In this document: positions 1-9,159 of the stretch, piece by piece
How the letters are laid out: each line of letters opens with the position of its first letter
Numbering within the stretch: position 1 is the stretch's first letter
NCBI GenBank assembly: GCA_963809765.1
Contig: CAWEKT010000003.1
Location: forward strand, 1,054,001 to 1,118,000
From: JACVRM01 sp963809765
GTDB taxonomy: Bacteria; Actinomycetota; Thermoleophilia; Gaiellales; Gaiellaceae
Reading direction: 5' to 3'
DNA: 64,000 nucleotides
The notes under the pieces: model-generated
What the model saw: the letters and a program-made list of their open reading frames with translations, nothing else
Told to the model about the DNA's origin: nothing
Database searches by the model: none
Translations under genes and position numbers: made by a program

Positions 1-87
1 ACGGTGACCCTGACGGTCGTCCGCAACGGCGACGAGCGGCAGGTGCAGGTCACGCTCGACGAGCGCCCCCCGCGGGTCGGCGACTGA
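1..87 (+). CDS. C-terminal end of a PDZ-domain (HtrA/DegP-like) serine protease, partial
   Basis: The window opens inside a gene. The last 28 codons read TVTLTVVRNGDERQVQ and end at TGA. This beta-strand pattern (VTLTVVRNG..., then VTLDERP) is how the last PDZ domain of trypsin-like periplasmic or secreted proteases usually ends. The catalytic domain lies outside the window, so the protease assignment rests on this short PDZ-like tail alone. A perfect hairpin follows about 30 bp after the stop and probably ends the transcript. Confidence 0.5.
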   Translation, partial: TVTLTVVRNGDERQVQVTLDERPPRVGD

Positions 88-119
88 CGCAGCTCCTCGA
101 CTGAACGCGAACCCTCCAC

Positions 120-145
120 GGCCGCGGCTCCTCGGAGCCGCGGCC
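120..145 (+). terminator. Hairpin terminator after the PDZ protease gene
   Basis: A perfect 12-bp inverted repeat (GGCCGCGGCTCC, 120-131, with its complement at 134-145) is followed by CGCCGCGTTTCC. The T-run is weak, as is usual in very GC-rich genomes. It lies between the end of the protease gene and the convergent arsC-like gene. The rest of the gap (146-366) shows no convincing gene. Confidence 0.5.
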
Positions 146-366
146 GCCGCGTTTCCGGACAGAGTGTCGGCCCGCCCACCCTGGGCTGTCACACATTCGG
201 CACTGCACCGGCACTGACATGCGACCAGTTCGCCGGTACCGTCGGCGACGGGCGGGTGGTGGAGGACGCTCTCCCCTCTGGGAGGGTGGGGTGCGCCCCG
301 AGCTGTCTCGAGAAGACGTGTCCACCGAAGACACGGGTGCCGAGCGGTCGTGGCGCTCGCGACGAC

Positions 367-771
367 CTAGTGGCCGGGCTGCGTCCCGGCGCCGAGCTCA
401 GTCGCGAGCTCTTCGATCCGGCGCCGGATCTCGTCGCGGATCGGCTGCACGTCGGCCGCGGGCAGCCCACGCGGATCGGGCAGGTTCCAGCTGACGTAGC
501 GCTTGCCCGGAACGACGGGGCAGGCGTCGTCGCAGGTCGCGACGACCACGTCGGCCCAGCCTACGAGTTCGTCGTCGAGCCGGCGAGGCACGTGATCGGA
601 CGCGTCCACGCCGAGCTCGGCCAGCGACTCGAGGACGCCCGCGTGCACCTCGCTGCCCGGCCTGCTCCCCGCGGAACGCGCCTGGTGTGTCCCTCCCGCG
701 CGCTCGAGGAAGAGCCGCTCGGCCATGACGCTCCGCCCCTGGTTGCCGACGCAGACGAAGAGGACGTTCAT
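367..771 (-). CDS. arsC: Arsenate reductase-like low-molecular-weight protein tyrosine phosphatase
   Basis: A 134-residue protein of the LMW-phosphatase/thioredoxin-type arsenate reductase fold. The N-terminus MNVLFVCVGNQGRS holds the CX5R phosphate/arsenate loop (Cys7, Arg13) followed by Ser. Later cysteines in VVATCDDACPVVPG sit where ArsC proteins keep resolving cysteines, and NLPDPRG matches the general-acid DP loop. The ATG at 771 overlaps the stop of the upstream membrane protein gene (ATGA), so it is the last gene of the hemH operon. Reduction of arsenate, or dephosphorylation of a tyrosine or mycothiol-linked substrate, are both possible. Confidence 0.8.
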   Translation of the reverse strand: MNVLFVCVGNQGRSVMAERLFLERAGGTHQARSAGSRPGSEVHAGVLESLAELGVDASDHVPRRLDDELVGWADVVVATCDDACPVVPGKRYVSWNLPDPRGLPAADVQPIRDEIRRRIEELATELGAGTQPGH

Positions 772-1784
772 GCCTGGCGTCCATCGCCGATCACACCGGC
801 ATCCTGCACGATCGGCTCGCCCACAGCCTCGCGCGGCGCGCCGTCCCCGCCCTTGCCGCCGAGCCGCCAGAGCACGACGCCGACGCCGAGCAGCACCGCC
901 TCGACGAGCGTGATCGCCAGGCGGTTCACCACGGTTGCGCTCAGGGCGACCGGCGCGCTCGTCACGGCGAGGAGCAGTCCGTACATCGAGGCTTCCCGCA
1001 CCCCGAGCCCGGACGGCGCGATCACCGACAGAACCGCGACGATCGCGCCGACTGCCGCGACACCGCCGAGGAACGGCACCGACGACCAGCCGACGTCGCC
1101 GCCGACCGCGCGGATCATGTACAGGAGCGCGACGCCCCCGAGGAGCCACGAGGCGGCGTAGTAGACGAGCAGCCCGAGCAGCGTGCGCCAGCGCAGGCGC
1201 GGCGGCTCACCCGCGCCGAACGGCTTGAACAGGCGTCGCGCGAGGGCGCCGAAGACGCGCGGGTGGAGGAGGCCGGCGACGCCGATCGCGAAGAGCGCAA
1301 GCGGCCACAGAGGGGTATCCACGCCCTCGATCCACAGGAGCGACGCGACGAAGACAGCGACGCCGGCCACGGCGGAGAGGCCCGCTTCCAGCAGGATCGA
1401 GCTGAGCACGACGCTCGTCTGCTGGACGCCGCCGGCGCGACGCAGCCAGACGACGCGCGCTACGGGCGTCCACACCGCACCCGGCACGTACTTGGCGAGC
1501 ATCGACGCCATCTCCGCCTGAAGCCCGACCGAGTACGAGACGTAGATGCCCTGCGCGCGCAGAATCGCTAGCCACGGGAACACGAACGCGAGGTAGTAGG
1601 CGGCGAGGAAGATGCAGCCCAACACCAGGTCGCGCGGGTCGGCGTCGCGGAGCAGCGGCGCGGCCTCGCGCAGCGTGTCACGGAGCGCCCAGGTCAGGAA
1701 CCCGAGCAGCACGACGACGAAGACGACCTGGAGTGCGACGAGCAAGCGCCGCCGCTTCCCGAGCGCAGTCAGGATCGATCGCAC
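768..1784 (-). CDS. Lysylphosphatidylglycerol synthase TM-region / UPF0104 family integral membrane protein
   Basis: About 338 residues with a short basic N-terminus and seven to eight predicted hydrophobic helices. It shows the family's conserved segments: an MLAKYVPGAVWTPVAR stretch (near 95-110) and a SVIAPSGLGVREA stretch near 253-265. This family (also called YbhN/AglD-like) is often a flippase-like lipid handling protein. No aminoacyl-transferase domain is attached, so LPG synthesis is not implied. I chose the GTG at 1784 because upstream sequence in this frame only mirrors hemH. It begins 34 bp after the hemH stop and overlaps the arsC-like gene, so these form one operon. Confidence 0.78.
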   Translation of the reverse strand: MRSILTALGKRRRLLVALQVVFVVVLLGFLTWALRDTLREAAPLLRDADPRDLVLGCIFLAAYYLAFVFPWLAILRAQGIYVSYSVGLQAEMASMLAKYVPGAVWTPVARVVWLRRAGGVQQTSVVLSSILLEAGLSAVAGVAVFVASLLWIEGVDTPLWPLALFAIGVAGLLHPRVFGALARRLFKPFGAGEPPRLRWRTLLGLLVYYAASWLLGGVALLYMIRAVGGDVGWSSVPFLGGVAAVGAIVAVLSVIAPSGLGVREASMYGLLLAVTSAPVALSATVVNRLAITLVEAVLLGVGVVLWRLGGKGGDGAPREAVGEPIVQDAGVIGDGRQA

Positions 1785-1818
1785 ACTCGGACGGTAGATG
1801 TGTGCCCGGCGCCGAGGG

Positions 1819-2920
1819 TCAGGCCGGCTGGGCGAGGGCGGTCGCCCACGGGCTCGGCCTGCCCGTGCCGGGCAGGCAGCAGGATGCTGCGCACGCGTCG
1901 TGGCTCGGCCCCAGGCGGCCGAGTGCGCGGCGCGGGCGGCTCGGGTCGAGGCGCTCCTGGATGAGCTCCCGAATCGCTCCGACGAACGCCGGGTGGGTTC
2001 CCGGCGTGCCGGCGCGCACGAGGTTGAGGCCAAGCTCGCGCGCGAGCCCCGCCGCCTCGACGTCGAGGTCGTAGAGCACCTCGACGTGGTCGGAGAGGAA
2101 GCCGAGCGGCGAGACGACGACATCTCGAACACCCTGCGCCGCGAGCGCCCGCAGGTGATCGAGGACGTCGGGCTCGAGCCAGGGCACGTGCGGAGGCGCC
2201 GCTGCGGCTCTGGTACACCACGGCCCACTCCCCGACGCCGGCTCCCTCGGCGACGAGCCGGCCGGCCTCGGCGAGCTGCGCCTCGTACGCGCAGCGCTCG
2301 GCCATCGCGAGCGGGATGCTGTGCGCGGTGAACACGAGCGGCGCCGCCGCCCGGCGCTCCTCGGGCACCTCCGCCAGCGCAGCCCGCACGCGCTCGACGT
2401 TGGCTGCGATGAAGCCCGGGTGGTTGAAGATCATCCGCAGCCGCGGCAGCTCCGGCGATTCGGTGCCCGAGGCGAGCTGCGCCTCGAAGAGGTTCTCGCG
2501 GTACTGCCGGCAGCCCGAGTAGCTGCTGAACGCTGAGGTCAGGAACGTGAGCGCGCGGCGAACGCCGTCACGCGTCATCTGGGCAACCGTGTCGGACAGG
2601 AACGGGTGCCAGTTCCGGGTGCCGTAGTAGATCGGCAGCTCGATCCCGTGCTCGCGAAGCTCCGCCTCGAGCGCGGCGATCAGCTCGCGGTTCTGCCTGT
2701 TCAGCGGGCTGACCCCGCCGAAGCGCTCGTAGTGGTGCGCGACCTCCTCGAGGCGCCCACGAGGGACGTTCCGCCCCCGCGTGACGTTCTCGAGGAACGG
2801 CATGACGTCGTCAGGCCCCTCCGGGCCGCCGAAGGAGACGACCAGGATCGCGTCCGCGAACTCGTCCGGGTAGCGGCTGACCGCATGGTCAGCGGGAGGC
2901 CTGAGCGGCTGAGCGGCCAT
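1819..2920 (-). CDS. hemH: Ferrochelatase (coproporphyrin/protoporphyrin), frameshifted
   Basis: Inserts iron into the porphyrin ring in the last steps of haem synthesis; in Actinobacteria the enzyme usually acts on coproporphyrin III (CpfC). The N-terminal half shows AILVVSFGGPEGPDDVMPFL, YYGTRNWHPF and LVFTAHSIPLAMA (the His of the active site). It reads through YQSRSG and then continues in another frame with PPHVPWLEPDV..., VVVSPLGFLSDHVEVLYDLD (catalytic Glu region). One extra base near 2196-2199 explains the break, most likely a sequencing error since both halves are well conserved. The ATG at 2920 was preferred; an in-frame ATG lies at 2953. It is the first gene of a three-gene operon. 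Confidence 0.88.
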
Positions 2921-3118
2921 CACGTCGCGAGCGTAGTCGCGACCGCTGCGCACGGCGCAGAGCGGACGGATTGGTGAGCCCTCATTCTTCGATCGAGCGG
3001 AGTTGAGAGGACCGGTATCGCTCCCAACCCACTCTCTTTCGCAGAGTCACGCTGTCCGCCAGCCGGCCGAGTGCCGAGCGGGCGGGTCACGCCCACTGCG
3101 GCGACGCTAGCCGTCGCG

Positions 3119-4390
3119 TCATGTGCCTCCCACCTCGCGGCGCGGAGCGAAGCGGCCGTAGCAATGGAGGCCGTTCACGCGTCCGCCTTCGTCCCGGGTG
3201 AAGAAGCCCCGACTCCCCCGGTTCGGCCCGCCGGTCACCACGTAGCGGTCGTCCTCGCCCGACAGCATGCCCAGCGGATCGGGGGGCTCGCGGTGATCCA
3301 CGTCATCGCCCAGCTGGGCGATGAGCTCCGGCTTCGGTGTGCCCTCCAGGAGCAGCTGATCGCCGTCGATGCTCACGGTGATCTCGACTGCCACGGTGTC
3401 GTAGGAGCCCGCGTACTCGGCCAGGGCCTCGGCCGGGCGTGGCTCTGGCGCCGGCGCGATCTTCACCAACCCAAGGTGTGCCTCGAGCGCCCAGTCGCGA
3501 ATGAGTCGATTGAACAGGCGGCCATTCGGCTCCTGGTTGACGAGCGAGACGACGGCGAACCGCTGCGCCGGCACCATGTCGAAGCCGGCGAACTGGCCGA
3601 GCGTCGCTCCGCCGTGGGCGACCAGACGCACTCCATCCACGTCGCTGAGAAGCCATGAGATCCCGACGGCATCCCCCATGGAGGAGCCGCGAGCGTCGGC
3701 AGTCGGTCGCTGCATTCGTTCGGCGAGCTCGGGTGCGAGGACCTGCGTCCCTTCGACCGTGCGTCCGAGGTCGAGGTGGAAGCGAGCCCAGCGAAGCTGG
3801 TCGGGAGCCGTGGCAGCCATGCCGCCCATCGGATTGCCGCTACGGGCCATCGCCCACGGTCGCAGTACCCGGATGGTTCCGTCTTCCTCGCGACGATGAC
3901 CAACCGCGAAGCGACGGGTCATGACCTCGTTCGGGAAGAAGAAGGTCATCCGCAGGCCGACTGGCTCGAGCACGAGCTCGCGGAGGCCTTGCTCGTAGGT
4001 GAGACCGGTGACGTTCTCGATCACGCGGCCGGCAAGGCTCAGCGCTGCGTTGTTGTAGGCGACGATGAAGCCGGGCGGCGTGATCTGTTGAAGGCTGGCC
4101 ATCTTCTCGACGTACCGCGCCAGCGCGTCGTCACCCTCGCCGGTGTCCTCGAAGTAGTCACCGTCCCAGCCAGCCGTGTGGTTGAGCAGTTGAAGGACCG
4201 TGACGGTCGCAGCGACCGCCGGATCGCGCAGCTCGAGCTCCGGCACGTAGGTCCTGACCGGCGCCTCCAGCTCGACCGCCCCGCGCTCGACCAGGCGCAG
4301 GAGCGCCACGGACGTGTAGGTCTTGCCGGTTGAGCCAAACTGGAACAGCGTGGCGGCGTCGACCGGCAACGGGTTCTCGACGCTCGTCAC
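3119..4390 (-). CDS. Serine hydrolase of the beta-lactamase class C / penicillin-binding superfamily
   Basis: Catalytic SxxK motif in QFGSTGKTYT near the start, a YNN motif (IVAYNNAALSLAG) as the Tyr-x-Asn pair, and an HGGATLG triad late in the protein. These are the three marks of class C-type serine hydrolases (esterases, D-aminopeptidases). No clear signal peptide. The GTG at 4390 gives 423 residues, but homology-like sequence continues upstream in frame (IPGVAVGVFHDGQEHYAYHG) to about 4525, where a TAG blocks it. No ATG/GTG/TTG exists in that stretch, so the true start is either a rare CTG (4525) or lost to an indel. Confidence 0.8.
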   Translation of the reverse strand: MTSVENPLPVDAATLFQFGSTGKTYTSVALLRLVERGAVELEAPVRTYVPELELRDPAVAATVTVLQLLNHTAGWDGDYFEDTGEGDDALARYVEKMASLQQITPPGFIVAYNNAALSLAGRVIENVTGLTYEQGLRELVLEPVGLRMTFFFPNEVMTRRFAVGHRREEDGTIRVLRPWAMARSGNPMGGMAATAPDQLRWARFHLDLGRTVEGTQVLAPELAERMQRPTADARGSSMGDAVGISWLLSDVDGVRLVAHGGATLGQFAGFDMVPAQRFAVVSLVNQEPNGRLFNRLIRDWALEAHLGLVKIAPAPEPRPAEALAEYAGSYDTVAVEITVSIDGDQLLLEGTPKPELIAQLGDDVDHREPPDPLGMLSGEDDRYVVTGGPNRGSRGFFTRDEGGRVNGLHCYGRFAPRREVGGT

Positions 4391-4676
4391 GCCGTGGTAG
4401 GCGTAGTGCTCCTGCCCGTCGTGGAAGACACCGACCGCAACGCCCGGAATCTCGAGTTCCTCGGCGAGCTCGCGGACACGGGACTGAAGCTGCTCGTCGA
4501 TGGCGACGATCGTACGCCAGCGCAGACCCTAGGTCGACGACGCCACGCAGCCCTACCGCTACGTCTAGCTCGACGAGCTTAGGAGAGCACCGCGGCGAGG
4601 CTCTCAGAGGAAGCTGTCCACGCCCAGGAAGTCGATGGCTCAAGCCGACGCTACAGTGGCTTAGGCAAGCCAAAAC

Positions 4677-4748
4677 GCCCCCGTAGCTCAGTGGATAGAG
4701 CAGCGGTTTCCTAAACCGCGTGCGCAAGTTCGATTCTTGCCGGGGGCA
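4677..4748 (+). tRNA. tRNA-Arg (anticodon CCT)
   Basis: Full cloverleaf: acceptor stem GCCCCCG (4677-4683) pairs with CGGGGGC (4741-4747), discriminator A at 4748. D-arm is GCTC...GAGC, anticodon stem GCGGT/ACCGC closes the loop TTCCTAA giving anticodon CCT, and the T-arm is GCAAG-TTCGATT-CTTGC. CCA is not encoded. Its 3' half is repeated at 8418-8458, which marks it as an integration site. Confidence 0.95.
4708..4748 (+). repeat. attL-like copy of the 41-bp direct repeat (inside tRNA-Arg)
   Basis: Starts TTCCTAAACCGCGTGCGC and ends with the acceptor strand CGGGGGCA. It is identical to 8418-8458, with divergence immediately outside on both sides. Confidence 0.75.
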
Positions 4749-4803
4749 TCCCGAGGCCAAAGCGGCGTTCCGATCGGGAGATATCTGGGCCTAGACTCGG
4801 CTC

Positions 4804-7800
4804 GTGCCGACGTGCCCTGCCTGTGGCAAGGAGCTCCCGGGCGAGTTCCCCTTCTGCCCGTTCTGCCGCGCGCCGTTGACCGAGGCGCCCGCTCCTTCTC
4901 TTCAGGAGGAGCGCAAGGTCGTGACGGTCCTCTTCTGCGACCTCGTCGGCTTCACGGCCGCCTCGGAGGCGGCAGATCCGGAGGACGTCCGTTCCCGCAT
5001 CCGCCCGTACCACGCCCGCCTCCGCCAGGAGATACAGCGCTACGGAGGCACGGTCGAGAAGTTCATCGGCGATGCGGTGATGGCGGTCTTCGGCGCTCCA
5101 GTCACGCACGAGGACGATGCCGAGCGCGCCGTCCACGCCGGCCTTCGCATCCTGGGGGCGATCGCCGAGTTGAACGAGCAGGATCCCGCCCTTTCGCTGC
5201 AGGTGCGGATCGGCATCAGCTCGGGCGAGGCGGTCGTCGCCCTCGGCACCCGCCCCGAGGAGGGCGAGGGGATCGTCACGGGCGACGTCGTCAACACCGC
5301 CTCCCGCCTGCAGGGGGCCTCGCCGGTGAACGGAATCGCCTGCTCTGAACAGACCTATCTCGCCACCGAGCGCGTCTTCGACTGGGAGGAGCTCGACCCG
5401 GTCGCGGTCAAGGGGAAGGCCGAGCCGCTCGCGCTCTTTCGCCCGCTCGCGTCGAGGGCCCGCTTCGGCTCGGACGTCACCCGCACCCACGCGACATCAC
5501 TCGTCGGGCGTGAGCTCGAGAAGTCGCTCTTGATCGGCACTTTCGAGCGGGCGGCGCAGCAGCGCTCCTGCCAGTTGGTGACGATCGTCGGCGAGCCGGG
5601 CGCCGGGAAGAGCCGCCTCTGCGCCGAGCTCTTCCGCGATCTCGAAGAGCGAACGGATCTCATCCGCTGGCGCCAGGGGCGCTGCCTTCCCTACGGGGAC
5701 GGGATCGCCTTCTGGGCCCTCGGCGAGATCGTCAAGGCGGAGTGCGGGATCCTTGACTCCGACTCGCAGGAGGAGGCAGGGACGAAGCTCGACCAGGCGC
5801 TGCCGCGCGACGATCCCGACTACGCCTGGCTCAAGGCCCGCCTCGCCCCGCTCGTCGTCGGCGGCGGGGAGCCCGCCTCGCGAGAGGAGGCGTTCAATGC
5901 TTGGCGCCGCGTGCTCGAGTCGTGGGCCGAGGCGCGAGAGACCGTCCTCGTCTTCGAAGACCTGCACTGGGGAGACGAGGCGCTGCTGTCCTTCCTCGAG
6001 CACCTCGCCGACTGGTCGGAGGGCGTGCCGCTCCTCTTGCTGTGCACCGCCCGCCCGGAGCTGTACGAGCAGCACCCTGCCTTCGGCACCAACGCGAGAA
6101 ACACGCAGCGGATCAACTTGCCACCGCTGACCGACGCGGAGACAGCCAGCCTCGTCGCAAGCCTCCTCGAACGGGCCGTCCTGCCCGCCGAGGCCCAACA
6201 GGCGCTGCTTGAGCGCGCAGGCGGCAACCCGCTCTACGCCGAGGAGTTCGTCCGCCTGCTCACGGACCGGGGTGCACCCGCGGAGGTCGGGGAGGTGCCG
6301 GACTCGGTGCAGGCGCTGATCGCCGCCCGCCTCGACACCTTGAGTCCGGACCGCAAGAGCCTGCTCCAGGACGCGGCCGTGCTGGGCAAGGTCTTCTGGG
6401 CCGGCGCGGTCGCGGAGATGGGAGTTCGCGACCTCGACGAGGTCGAGCAGGCGCTGCACGAGCTCTCGCGCAAGGAGCTCGTGCGCCCCGCTCGAACGAG
6501 CTCGATGGAAGGCGAGCACGAGTACGCCTTCTGGCACGTGCTTGTGCGCGATGTTTGCTACGGGCAGATCCCACGCGCCGCACGCGCCACCCGCCACCAG
6601 GCGGCTGCCGCCTGGATCGAGCAGAGAGCGGGCGAGCGCGTGGAGGACCTGGCAGACGTCCTCGCCCATCACTACCTGGCCGCGCTCGAGCTCGCCCGCG
6701 CGGCCGGTCCGAGCGACGCGACACACGAGCTCCGGACGGCTGCGATCCGTTACCTCGCCCTCGCGGGCGAGCGTGCGCTTCCGCTCGACGTCGAACGTGC
6801 CGAGGCGCACCTCGACCAGGCACTCCAGCTGGCTCCCGCCGACGACCCTCAGCGCGCGGACCTTCTCGAGCGCTGGGCGCAGGCCGCCCAGCAACAGGGA
6901 AGGCTCAGGGAGGCGAAGGAGGCGCTCGAGGAGGCCGTCGCCATCAACCGTGACCGGGGCGAGCCCGTCGCCGCCGGCCGCGTCTTGACGCGCCTGGCGA
7001 TCGTGCTCGCCCGGCTCGGCGATCCAGGAGTCGAGGAGCCGGTCGCCGAGGCACGCGAGTTGCTCGAGGCGCAACCGCCCGGCGCGGAGCTCGTTAACGC
7101 CTACACGGTTACGGCGGCGCGCCGCTCGCACAAGGGGCGATATCCGGAAGCGATCGTGGCCGCCGAGCGGGCGCTCGAACTCGCCGCGGAGCTAGGCATA
7201 GCCGAGCCGGCATTCGCGCTCAGCTGGCGTGGCATCGCCCGCTGCCAGCTGGGGCAAGCCGGAGGGGTAGAGGACGTGCGGCGGGCGCTCCAGCTCGCGC
7301 TCGAACAGGGCTTGGACGCGAGACCGGCGTCATCTACGGCATTCTCGCCGGGGTCATCTGGACCTATCACGGCCCGCAGAGCGCGCTTGACATCGCCGCC
7401 GAGGGGATCGCCTTCTCCGAGCGGAGAGGCATCACCGAGCTGGCCCTGCAGATACGCGGCAACGTGATCGCCACACTCGCTGGGCTCGGACGGACTGAGG
7501 AGGCGCTTGCCGAGGCCGGGCCGCTCGCCGACCGCCTAGAGGCTGCCGGCGACATGGCGCACGTCCCGCCACGCGCGCTGCAGCTGCAGCTGCACGCCGA
7601 GCGCGGCACTCCCCGAACAAGCGCCCGCGCCGGAACGGCTCGTCCGGGCGGCTCGCGACACCGGGTTAGCCGGGAACATCGCGATCGCGTTCGCCGCCGC
7701 CGCCCAACTTCTCCTCGCCCAGCGCCAGAGCGAGCAGTCAGGTGCGCTGCTGCGCGAGCTCGACCAGCTCGACCACGCCCGCGGGCGAGCCTGACTACGT

Positions 7801-8189
7801 ATCGGCTCCTGCCGGCCTTGCTCCGCGTCGCGCTCGCCCTCGACGACGGGCCGCTCGCCCAAAGCCTGTCCGCGGGCGTGGAACCGGTCACCCCGCTCCA
7901 CGAACACGCCCTCGCCTCCACCCGGGCGCAGCTCGCAGAAGCCGCCGGCGAGCACGCCGACGCCGCCGAGCTCTACGCCGAGGCGGCGGAGCGCTGGCGT
8001 GCGTTCGGCAACGTGCCCGAGCGCGCCTACGCCCTGCTCGGCCAGGGCCGCTGCCTCGCCGCGCTCGGCAAGCGCGAGGCGGAGGCGCCGCTCCGCGAGG
8101 CGCGCGAGCTCTTCGCGTCGATGGGCTACAAGCCCGCGCTCGCGGAGACGGAGGCCCTGCTCGGCGAGATCGCAGCCGCAGCTGTCTAG
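4804..8189 (+). CDS. Zinc-ribbon / class III nucleotide cyclase / AAA ATPase / TPR signalling protein, frameshifted
   Basis: Begins with a zinc ribbon (C4, C7, C18, C21). Residues about 30-205 form a class III cyclase domain with both metal aspartates (LFCDLVGFT, FIGDAVMAVFG), the base-binding Lys before IGD and the NTASR transition-state pair (DVVNTASRLQ), so it looks catalytically competent. An AAA/NB-ARC-like ATPase follows with Walker A GEPGAGKSRL near 262 and VLVFEDLHWGDE as Walker B. The rest is TPR-like helices. The GTG at 4804 places the zinc ribbon at the N-terminus. The frame breaks near 7317, 7612 and 7790, and the C-terminus GEIAAAAV ends at 8189. It is the only gene of the tRNA-flanked segment. 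Adenylate versus guanylate specificity is not clear. Confidence 0.85.
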
Positions 8190-8417
8190 CAACGGACCGG
8201 GGGACGGCCTCGCGAGAGTGAGCCGGAGGTCTTGAGCTCCCGTCTTGGGGGCAGCTGCCATGAACGTCGGCTTTCGGCCGGTCGCACCTCAGTCGTTCAC
8301 CCGCTCCGAGCTCGGAACAGGCGCAGGTCCGAAACTGGCGCAATCACTGGCGCGCAGCAGCCCTCGTCACGAGTAGAAGGCAAGATTTGCAGCTCCTTCT
8401 CGCGTGGGAGCCGAGGC

Positions 8418-8458
8418 TTCCTAAACCGCGTGCGCAAGTTCGATTCTTGCCGGGGGCA
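8418..8458 (+). repeat. attR-like copy: 3' half of tRNA-Arg
   Basis: Exact 41-bp copy of tRNA-Arg from anticodon loop to discriminator base. Upstream sequence (GTGGGAGCCGAGGC) cannot form a 5' tRNA half, so this is a fragment and not a second tRNA gene. Confidence 0.8.
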
Positions 8459-8574
8459 CTTCGCTTCACTGAGCGGGAGACCGCTTTCTTCAAGTCAGTG
8501 CGCATCGCCTTTGAGGCAACACGTCGAAGCGGTCAGGGGGTCGAGACTCCGTCGCGTGAGCGCCCGGACTCTGA

Positions 8575-8600
8575 GGGGTCGGCCGAGCTTGGCCGACCCC
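8575..8600. terminator. Hairpin terminator
   Basis: Perfect 10-bp inverted repeat GGGGTCGGCC / GGCCGACCCC with a 6-base loop. It lies just downstream of the small minus-strand membrane protein gene, whose transcript it probably ends. Confidence 0.45.
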
Positions 8601-8621
8601 GAGCCTGACGGTGTGTTCCGC

Positions 8622-8804
8622 TTACTTGCGGACCGTGGCGGTCAGCGCCAGGGCGAGGAACATCCCGACGACAACCCCACCAGCGCCCGCGAGCATCGTG
8701 GACCAGGTCCCGGCGTGGGTCGCGATCTGCGTGGCGATCACGAAGCCGGCCACGGCGACGAGGGCGCGGACACCCCCGATCGTCGCTACGCGCAGGTCGT
8801 GCAC
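8622..8804 (-). CDS. Small two-helix membrane protein of unknown function
   Basis: A 60-residue product from a GTG at 8804 with two hydrophobic segments: GGVRALVAVAGFVIATQI and MLAGAGGVVVGMFLALALT, separated by a short polar turn and ending TVRK. A longer in-frame TTG start at 8930 adds an arginine-rich, shadow-like segment, so the short form is preferred. A hairpin follows the stop. I do not recognise the family. The hydrophobic pattern and terminator argue for a real gene, the weak start against it. Confidence 0.4.
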   Translation of the reverse strand: MHDLRVATIGGVRALVAVAGFVIATQIATHAGTWSTMLAGAGGVVVGMFLALALTATVRK

Positions 8805-9159
8805 GGCGGCCCATGATCTTCCTCGAGGCCGCCGGGAGTCAACCGGCGACCGATCCTCGAACGGCGCGCGGCGGAACCGAGCCACCTGCCCCTTGCCGCT
8901 TTGCAATAGGACTGGTGAAACAAAGCGCAATTCCGATCGCGACTACTTGACATAACGCGGAGAGATATTTTCAGTCTTGATTGTCGAAAAGTGGCGTTGT
9001 ATTATCCGCGTCGCCGTCAGTCCCCCAACGTGAATTGCCTCCGTCTGCGGACGGAGGTTCCGCCAACGTCTCACGAGTTCGATTCGTCTGTCCGGGCCAC
9101 TTTCGGGTCGGCATTCGCGTCGCCGCTGGTGGGGCGCACGACAACCGAGGAGCGTCTTC
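8805..9159. other. Intergenic region upstream of the sensor kinase
   Basis: Divergent spacing between the small membrane protein and the kinase. It includes an AT-rich island (about 8940-9010) unusual for this window that holds the best promoter match. Nothing else convincing. Confidence 0.35.
8977..9005 (+). promoter_or_regulatory. Predicted sigma-70-type promoter for the histidine kinase operon
   Basis: TTGATT (8977-8982) and TATTAT (9000-9005) separated by 17 bases. A separate TTGACA hexamer occurs at 8947-8952. The kinase start codon is about 150 bases downstream. Confidence 0.4.

Larger units (their letters stand above)
4708..8458 (+). mobile_element. Putative tRNA-Arg-integrated element, 3.7 kb, bounded by 41-bp direct repeats
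   Basis: The 41 bases from the anticodon loop to the discriminator of tRNA-Arg (4708-4748) recur exactly at 8418-8458. Site-specific (tyrosine) integrases characteristically use this part of a tRNA gene as the crossover site, leaving an intact tRNA at one end and a 3' fragment at the other. The enclosed DNA holds one large cyclase/AAA/TPR gene and about 0.23 kb of noncoding sequence. No integrase, excisionase or replication gene is visible, so it would be a deletion derivative, a satellite that borrows a recombinase, or a non-phage duplication. Confidence 0.55.
8190..8621. other. Noncoding stretch with the right-hand tRNA fragment and a terminator
   Basis: No convincing gene. It contains two copies of ACTGGCGC 12 bp apart (8334 and 8346), the tRNA 3' fragment (8418-8458) and the inverted repeat at 8575-8600. 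The sequence between cyclase stop and tRNA fragment would hold any integrase arm sites, but none can be assigned. Confidence 0.4.

Noticed and set aside
5497..7131. 544-codon minus-strand frame opposite the cyclase gene
   Set aside because: Antisense shadow with no recognisable motif; the plus-strand protein has clear cyclase and ATPase motifs.
8418..8458. Second tRNA-Arg gene
   Set aside because: Only the anticodon-loop-to-3' half is present; the upstream bases cannot form the acceptor, D-arm or 5' anticodon stem.
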